A DNA stretch of 17,928 bases, taken from NCBI GenBank assembly GCA_934401755.1, contig CAKRSU010000033.1, forward strand, positions 1 through 17,928, read 5' to 3'. Each line of letters starts with the position of its first letter. Position 1 is the first letter of the stretch. Made by a program: the position numbers and the translations under genes. The notes below the pieces were generated by a model that was not told where the DNA came from, did not search any database, and saw nothing but the letters and a program-made list of their open reading frames with translations. Of the stretch, positions 13,812 through 17,928 are shown in pieces. Source of the DNA: an uncultured Oxalobacter sp. Lineage in GTDB: Bacteria > Pseudomonadota > Gammaproteobacteria > Burkholderiales > Burkholderiaceae_D.

Positions 13812-15038
13812 TTACATTTTTCGATTTAATATCAAATTTAATGCTTCCAAATCTTTACCACTAGGCTGTTGATAAATAAAAAGGCCAAATCTAGGCAAAA
13901 TAGCATAAATATGATCAATAATATCGGCTTGAATCGATTCATAACGATTCCATTCTACCGTTGTAATGAAACAATATATCTCAATCGGTAATCCTGTCAC
14001 ACCAGGATCCATTTGTCTGACAAGAATCGTATCCTTTTGATCAACGTTAGCATGCGTATAAAGATATTGCTCAACATAAGCCCGAAATACACTAATATTT
14101 GTTAATTGGCCAATATGAGCTAAATCATCTCTCCCAGTACTATTTTTTTCTTTTTCTTGTAACCAATCTTTTAACAAAGGTATTTGTCGAATCTGAAGAT
14201 ATTCTTGATCAGTCAAAAAATGGATACTTGATTGATCGATATATAAAGCCCTTTTCATTCTCCGTCCACCGGACTCTTGCATTCCTCTCCAATTTTTAAA
14301 AGGGTCTGTCACCAAACGTCGAACAGGGAAAGTTGTTACACTTCGATCAAGATTTTGCACTTTAACAGTATGCAATGCCATATCAACGACTGTCCCATCG
14401 GTATTAAGACTTGGCATTTCAATCCAATCGCCAACTCGTACACTACCATTTGCAGAAATTTGAATACTAGCAACCAATGAAAGCAAGGTATCCTGAAAAA
14501 CTAACATAAGAACCGCAGCCATTGCGCCCAAACCAGATAACAGCAAAATAGGCGATTTATCAAATAGAACAGATACCATTAAGATGATTGCAATTAGGTA
14601 AACAGCAAGCTTAAGTAATTGTATATACCCACGAATCGGTCGTTCTATGGAGTTTTGACGAATGTTATACAACGCATTAACGATATCTAAGCCTCCTGTT
14701 ACAGCTCTTGCTAAAGTTAATACAATGAATGCAGCAGCCACATTATGAATAACGGTTGCTAATGCGGGGAACATATTCGGTACCCAATGAACACCTTGAG
14801 TAAATGCTGTTGCTGGCATTACATTCGCTAATCGAGAAGCCACCCGATCAATTAGTTCATACCCAATACCGGAAATACCGCTCATGCTCAGAACTTTTCG
14901 AACAACACGTAAAAGAATCTGTTTGAACAATACGTATAAAAATACTGAGAAAACAACTAATACAATAATAGCGGCTACTGTATACAGAACGGGAGAGCCT
15001 TCAAAAAAGGATAAATATTCTTGAACAAATTCAATCAT
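13812..15038 (-). CDS. ybdG: YbdG-type mechanosensitive channel (MscS family)
   Basis: 408 residues, close to E. coli YbdG (about 415). It has five probable membrane helices (about 17-42, 68-85, 97-118, 140-160, 164-195), the last being the pore-lining segment rich in Gly and Ala (LSGLGAMAAVLMLVFQDTL). The beta-domain signature NGSVRVGDWIEMPS (197-210), D..LHTVKVQN, and KNWRGMQESGGRRMKR (248-263) is diagnostic of the YbdG group rather than MscS itself. The C-terminal mixed domain ends at 408. In E. coli the protein contributes to a small (MscM-like) conductance and osmotic protection. First gene of a three-gene operon with two unknown membrane proteins. No strong ribosome site is visible. Confidence 0.94.
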   Translation of the reverse strand: MIEFVQEYLSFFEGSPVLYTVAAIIVLVVFSVFLYVLFKQILLRVVRKVLSMSGISGIGYELIDRVASRLANVMPATAFTQGVHWVPNMFPALATVIHNVAAAFIVLTLARAVTGGLDIVNALYNIRQNSIERPIRGYIQLLKLAVYLIAIILMVSVLFDKSPILLLSGLGAMAAVLMLVFQDTLLSLVASIQISANGSVRVGDWIEMPSLNTDGTVVDMALHTVKVQNLDRSVTTFPVRRLVTDPFKNWRGMQESGGRRMKRALYIDQSSIHFLTDQEYLQIRQIPLLKDWLQEKEKNSTGRDDLAHIGQLTNISVFRAYVEQYLYTHANVDQKDTILVRQMDPGVTGLPIEIYCFITTVEWNRYESIQADIIDHIYAILPRFGLFIYQQPSGKDLEALNLILNRKM

Positions 15039-15194
15039 TTTCTATCACAAATAATATTAATTATCCATCACATTAAATAACGAAAAGTGGAATATAACAT
15101 AACTCGAATCAATAGAATATTTATACACTCGTATTGGAATACTCCGTTCTTTCAAAATTTTTCATCTAAACAAACTATCTTCCAAATTGGAATT

Positions 15195-15202
15195 GGTATG
15201 AT
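15195..15202 (+). promoter_or_regulatory. Possible extended -10 promoter of pepD
   Basis: TGGTATGAT-like sequence (TG one base before TATGAT at 15197-15202) lies 33 bases before the pepD start in the 196-bp divergent gap. No good -35 box is found at the standard spacing, which an extended -10 can tolerate. The rest of this gap (15039-15234) is AT-rich with no other feature seen. Confidence 0.3.
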
Positions 15203-15234
15203 ATATAACGTTTTTTAAAAATTTAATTTTCATC

Positions 15235-16707
15235 ATGACAAGCACATTCAATTCCAACAATTACCCTTTCAAAAATTTAGAGCCTAAACTGGTCTGGAAA
15301 CATTTCGCTGCGATCAGTCTTATTCCACGACAATCCAAACACGAAAAAGCGATTGTAGCCTATCTTAAAAACTGGGCGGATCAACAAAATCTCGAAAATC
15401 TGATCGATACTGGCGGAAATTTGATCATCCGAAAACCTGCAAGTATTGGACATGAGCATTCTCCTGGCATTATTTTGCAAGGGCATTTAGATATGGTCTG
15501 CCAAAAAAATGAAGGAATAGAACATGATTTTTCAAAAGATCCAATTTGTCCTCAAGTAACTGGCAATATTGTGACAGCAAACAATACAACCCTTGGTGCT
15601 GATGATGGCATTGGTATTGCTCTTGCCTTAGCGATCTTAGAAGATAAAACATTAGTACATGGCCCTATTGAAACGCTTTTCACAGTCGATGAAGAAGAAG
15701 GCATGGGAGGCGCAAACAACTTACAAACAGGAATTCTTCAAGGCAAAATCTTACTCAATCTTGATAGCGAAACATGGGGAGAGTTTTGCATTGGATGTGC
15801 CGGGGGATTAGATGTCAATGTCTCAAGAGAACATCAATCTGACAATATTTCAAGCAATATGAAAACCATTCAGATTAATATCTCTAATCTGCGAGGTGGA
15901 CATTCTGGCGTTAACATTCATGAAGGTCGCGGAAATGCCATAAAATTGCTGGTTCGATTATTAACGGCTATCAATCAAACAATTCCATTTCAACTTAGTA
16001 GTCTTTTTGGAGGAACCGCACGCAATGCCATTCCACGCGAAGCCTCTGCTGTGATCGCTTTACCTCCAGAAAATCTTACGTCTCTTAAACAATTACTTCA
16101 AACATATCAAGCCATTTACCGCAATGAACTAGCGGGCATTGATAATGCTATTCTGATCAGTAGCAAGGATATTTCTGCATCCACTGTAATGTCAGCACTA
16201 GACCAGCAACTATGGTTAAATTCATTAAATGCCGCACCTCATGGTGTTTGGCGAATGAGTTCTTCTATCCCTGGTGCGCCAGAAACGTCTAATAATATTG
16301 GGATTGTTAATCTACAAGCAGACAAAGGCTCTTGCATATTTATGGTTCGTTCAACCATTGATAGTGCTTGCGAGGCATTGGCTAATGAAATAGTTAGTTT
16401 ATTTGCACTATCAAAAACATCCGCTAAAAAAGAAAATGGCTACCCTGGATGGGAACCTCATTTTGATTCCCCTATTCTAAAAATCTGCAAAGAAGTTTAT
16501 CAAAGCGTTTTTCATGAATCGCCATCCACACATATTTTCCACGCTGGTGTTGAATGCGGTATTTTAAAAGCAAAATACCCAATATTAGATGCCATTTCGT
16601 TTGGACCAACAATTCACAATCCCCATTCTCCCAAAGAATCTTTAGAGATTGATACCGTTGAGAAAGCTTGGAAATTATTAGTAGCAATACTAAAAGCCGT
16701 TGCTTAA
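15235..16707 (+). CDS. pepD: Aminoacyl-histidine dipeptidase (peptidase D, M20 family)
   Basis: 490 residues, matching the usual 480-490 of bacterial PepD. Di-zinc motifs in order: GHLDMVC with H84 and D86, TLGADDGIG with the bridging Asp at 123/124, VDEEEGMGG with the catalytic and ligand Glu near 153-155, NLDSE with D177, and the final His in NPHSPKE near the C-terminus. GGHSGVNIHEGRGNA marks the lid/dimerisation domain. The enzyme is cytosolic and cleaves Xaa-His dipeptides such as carnosine and other unspecific dipeptides, feeding amino-acid recycling. It is divergent from the channel operon. No clear Shine-Dalgarno precedes ATG 15235; the start fits family length. Confidence 0.96.
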   Translation: MTSTFNSNNYPFKNLEPKLVWKHFAAISLIPRQSKHEKAIVAYLKNWADQQNLENLIDTGGNLIIRKPASIGHEHSPGIILQGHLDMVCQKNEGIEHDFSKDPICPQVTGNIVTANNTTLGADDGIGIALALAILEDKTLVHGPIETLFTVDEEEGMGGANNLQTGILQGKILLNLDSETWGEFCIGCAGGLDVNVSREHQSDNISSNMKTIQINISNLRGGHSGVNIHEGRGNAIKLLVRLLTAINQTIPFQLSSLFGGTARNAIPREASAVIALPPENLTSLKQLLQTYQAIYRNELAGIDNAILISSKDISASTVMSALDQQLWLNSLNAAPHGVWRMSSSIPGAPETSNNIGIVNLQADKGSCIFMVRSTIDSACEALANEIVSLFALSKTSAKKENGYPGWEPHFDSPILKICKEVYQSVFHESPSTHIFHAGVECGILKAKYPILDAISFGPTIHNPHSPKESLEIDTVEKAWKLLVAILKAVA

Positions 16708-16743
16708 ACCAATTATAGAAATCTCTCTAGAAAATTCTAAAAA

Positions 16744-16771
16744 GAACCCTTTCCATAAATCAAAAGGGTTC
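16744..16771 (-). terminator. Rho-independent terminator at the end of the 107-aa gene
   Basis: GAACCCTTT (16744-16752) and AAAGGGTTC (16763-16771) make a perfect 9-bp stem with a 10-base loop. On the minus strand it is followed by TTTTT and more T-rich sequence, so it ends the minus-strand hypothetical pair. It may also stop pepD transcripts on the plus strand, where the tail is A-rich. Confidence 0.75.
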
Positions 16772-16786
16772 ACAATTAAAAAATAT

Positions 16787-17110
16787 TCAAATGTTTCTCT
16801 TTTTCATCAATTCTAGAAAAAATGCTTTTTGATGGGGCCAAAAATCTGAAGTGTCAAGCTTTCCTGCCTTTAACGCTAACAAATAATCCGTAATTTGAGA
16901 TTGTTTGATATAACGAAACATTTCGAGTTTATCATCATCTATCCAAGCATCTAAATCATTACCATACCATCCAAGTGCAGTTTCGCCATCCATTAGATCA
17001 GAAACATCTTTAGCTAATCTTGCTGGATTATCATACACATGACAAAAGTCATCATCGGGTACTTGTAACTGAAGATGCCCACTAGGATAAAAGATAATAC
17101 TTAATTCCAT
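16787..17110 (-). CDS. Hypothetical acidic protein (107 aa)
   Basis: A small soluble, acidic protein with no signal peptide or membrane helix. It begins MELSIIFYPSGHLQLQVPDDD, contains ALGWYGNDLDAWIDDD in the middle (45-60) and ends with a basic helix LELMKKRNI. A GGAG ribosome site precedes the ATG. It follows the 177-residue membrane-anchored gene by 34 bases and ends at a good terminator, so the two form a transcription unit. I recognise no family. The small acidic fold and pairing would suit an immunity or chaperone-like partner, but that is speculation. Confidence 0.7.
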   Translation of the reverse strand: MELSIIFYPSGHLQLQVPDDDFCHVYDNPARLAKDVSDLMDGETALGWYGNDLDAWIDDDKLEMFRYIKQSQITDYLLALKAGKLDTSDFWPHQKAFFLELMKKRNI

Positions 17111-17144
17111 TTAATCTCCATTTTCTCTCTGAGAATAACTATGA

Positions 17145-17678
17145 CTAATGTTTCAAACTAAGAAAATTCTCTTTAATTAGGATATCCGGATCTATCTCCT
17201 TAGCATAAGCCGTTTCAATACATTCAATAAATATTTGTTTACCGCCTATCCCCGTAATTAGTGAAGTAGGCCGACACTCTTTATCAAGCAATACCTGCAC
17301 AATATATACATAGTAATGCAGAATGCCATCAATATAATCCCACCGCTTCGGAGCGATACTTGAGTATAACCACCTATCTGTGAAACGCATAGGATTTTCA
17401 TGCGAACGATATGCCTGGGTTAATGTTTTGTTATACGCTGAACCAAGAAGATTTTTTATAATATCAATATCAGCTTGTTGCTTTCGTAATTCCAAAATAA
17501 TAGCATTCTCATAATCCGAAATATTTGGATATTTCTCTTGAAAATTTTGTATTTGATCAACACACTCGCGCATCTTCTTTAGATGAGGAAGATTTTTATA
17601 CCAATTTTTTATCAGTTTTGGCAAACAAACAATAGCTATTGCAATAACAACAGCCACAACAACCATCCATATCTCCAT
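17145..17678 (-). CDS. Hypothetical single-pass membrane protein (177 aa)
   Basis: An N-terminal hydrophobic helix at about 3-22 (VVVAVVIAIAIVCLP) is followed by basic residues and a mostly helical 150-residue domain. That domain contains a coiled-coil-like stretch (about 30-75) and an aromatic-rich segment RFTDRWLYSSIAPKRWDYIDG (98-118). The positive charges after the helix suggest N-out/C-in orientation. AAGGAATATTTA before ATG 17678 is a good ribosome site. It is upstream of, and probably co-transcribed with, the 107-residue acidic protein. No family is recognised and no secretion-system or toxin motif is visible. Confidence 0.72.
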   Translation of the reverse strand: MEIWMVVVAVVIAIAIVCLPKLIKNWYKNLPHLKKMRECVDQIQNFQEKYPNISDYENAIILELRKQQADIDIIKNLLGSAYNKTLTQAYRSHENPMRFTDRWLYSSIAPKRWDYIDGILHYYVYIVQVLLDKECRPTSLITGIGGKQIFIECIETAYAKEIDPDILIKENFLSLKH

Positions 17679-17804
17679 TAAATATTCCTTAATAATTACC
17701 TAAAGATCATTTCAATACAAATATTATCTATTAAACAATCTCAAGACAAATACAATCAAACCCAAGAGATTAACGAATTGGAATAAGAATTTAAAGGCAT
17801 CAGA

Positions 17805-17928
17805 GGGAGAGTAATGGAGTAAGTATAAAGCGTGCTAGAGGAGGATCGAGTCGCTTAGCGGCAAGTTGCGCGCGTGTGTACGTGCGCTGAAGAGAGGTGT
17901 GTGTGGGGGGGGGAGAGGGAATAAAAAA
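17805..17928. other. G-rich low-complexity tail, likely contig-end artefact
   Basis: From about 17805 the composition changes abruptly from AT-rich to G/purine-rich, with GT dinucleotide runs, a nine-G run near 17905 and a terminal A run. No ORF, RNA gene or repeat unit is visible. The preceding stretch 17679-17804 is ordinary AT-rich intergenic DNA with no gene seen. Confidence 0.55.

Noticed and set aside
11377..15038. Nitroreductase and ybdG as the E. coli ybdG-nfsB neighbourhood
   Set aside because: The nitroreductase is shorter than NfsB, is separated by two unknown genes and a lipoprotein, and lies convergent rather than adjacent.
17145..17678. LemA-like identity for the membrane-anchored protein
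   Set aside because: Only the N-terminal helix followed by a helical domain is similar in layout; LemA motifs are not visible.

Overview
The window is AT-rich chromosomal DNA from a Gram-negative bacterium. Three things point to a low-GC gammaproteobacterium: a bacterial Hsp90 with a sigma-32-like promoter, two lipid A phosphoethanolamine transferases, and a YbdG-type MscS channel. Genus cannot be settled by eye. No rRNA, tRNA, CRISPR array, transposase or integrase gene was seen.

Left accessory block (about 1-2063). All genes here read on the minus strand: an XRE-type regulator, an ImmA/IrrE metallopeptidase, two small ORFs of 57 and 38 codons, a GC-rich terminator, and then a YfbU-family protein that stays open to the left edge. 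Two near-identical terminator hairpins in opposite orientation bound the block (35-86 and 2014-2063). The right-hand copy is the terminator of htpG. The XRE/ImmA pair looks like a mobile-element or toxin-antitoxin-type regulatory pair.

Stress and envelope block (2077-11252). htpG (minus) has a good sigma-32-type promoter. Next to it on the minus strand lies an OmpR-type regulator plus histidine kinase operon. Divergent from this operon, on the plus strand, run an unrecognised polytopic membrane protein, two tandem EptA-type phosphoethanolamine transferases and a CTP-type dolichol/phytol/diacylglycerol kinase-family protein. A sensible reading is a PmrAB-like envelope-stress module. The transferases would decorate lipid A using phosphatidylethanolamine and release diacylglycerol, and the kinase-family protein could recycle that diacylglycerol to phosphatidate. 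Direct repeats with 11-bp periodicity and a 13-bp palindrome lie in the divergent intergenic region.

Right half (11377-17678). A nitroreductase and a META-domain (HslJ-like) lipoprotein form a short plus-strand operon. Convergent to it is a minus-strand operon: a YbdG-type mechanosensitive channel followed by two small, mutually homologous two-helix membrane proteins of unknown function. Divergent from the channel is pepD (M20 family aminoacyl-histidine dipeptidase). Two hypothetical minus-strand genes and a terminator follow. The last roughly 120 bases switch abruptly to G-rich low-complexity sequence and look like a contig-end artefact.
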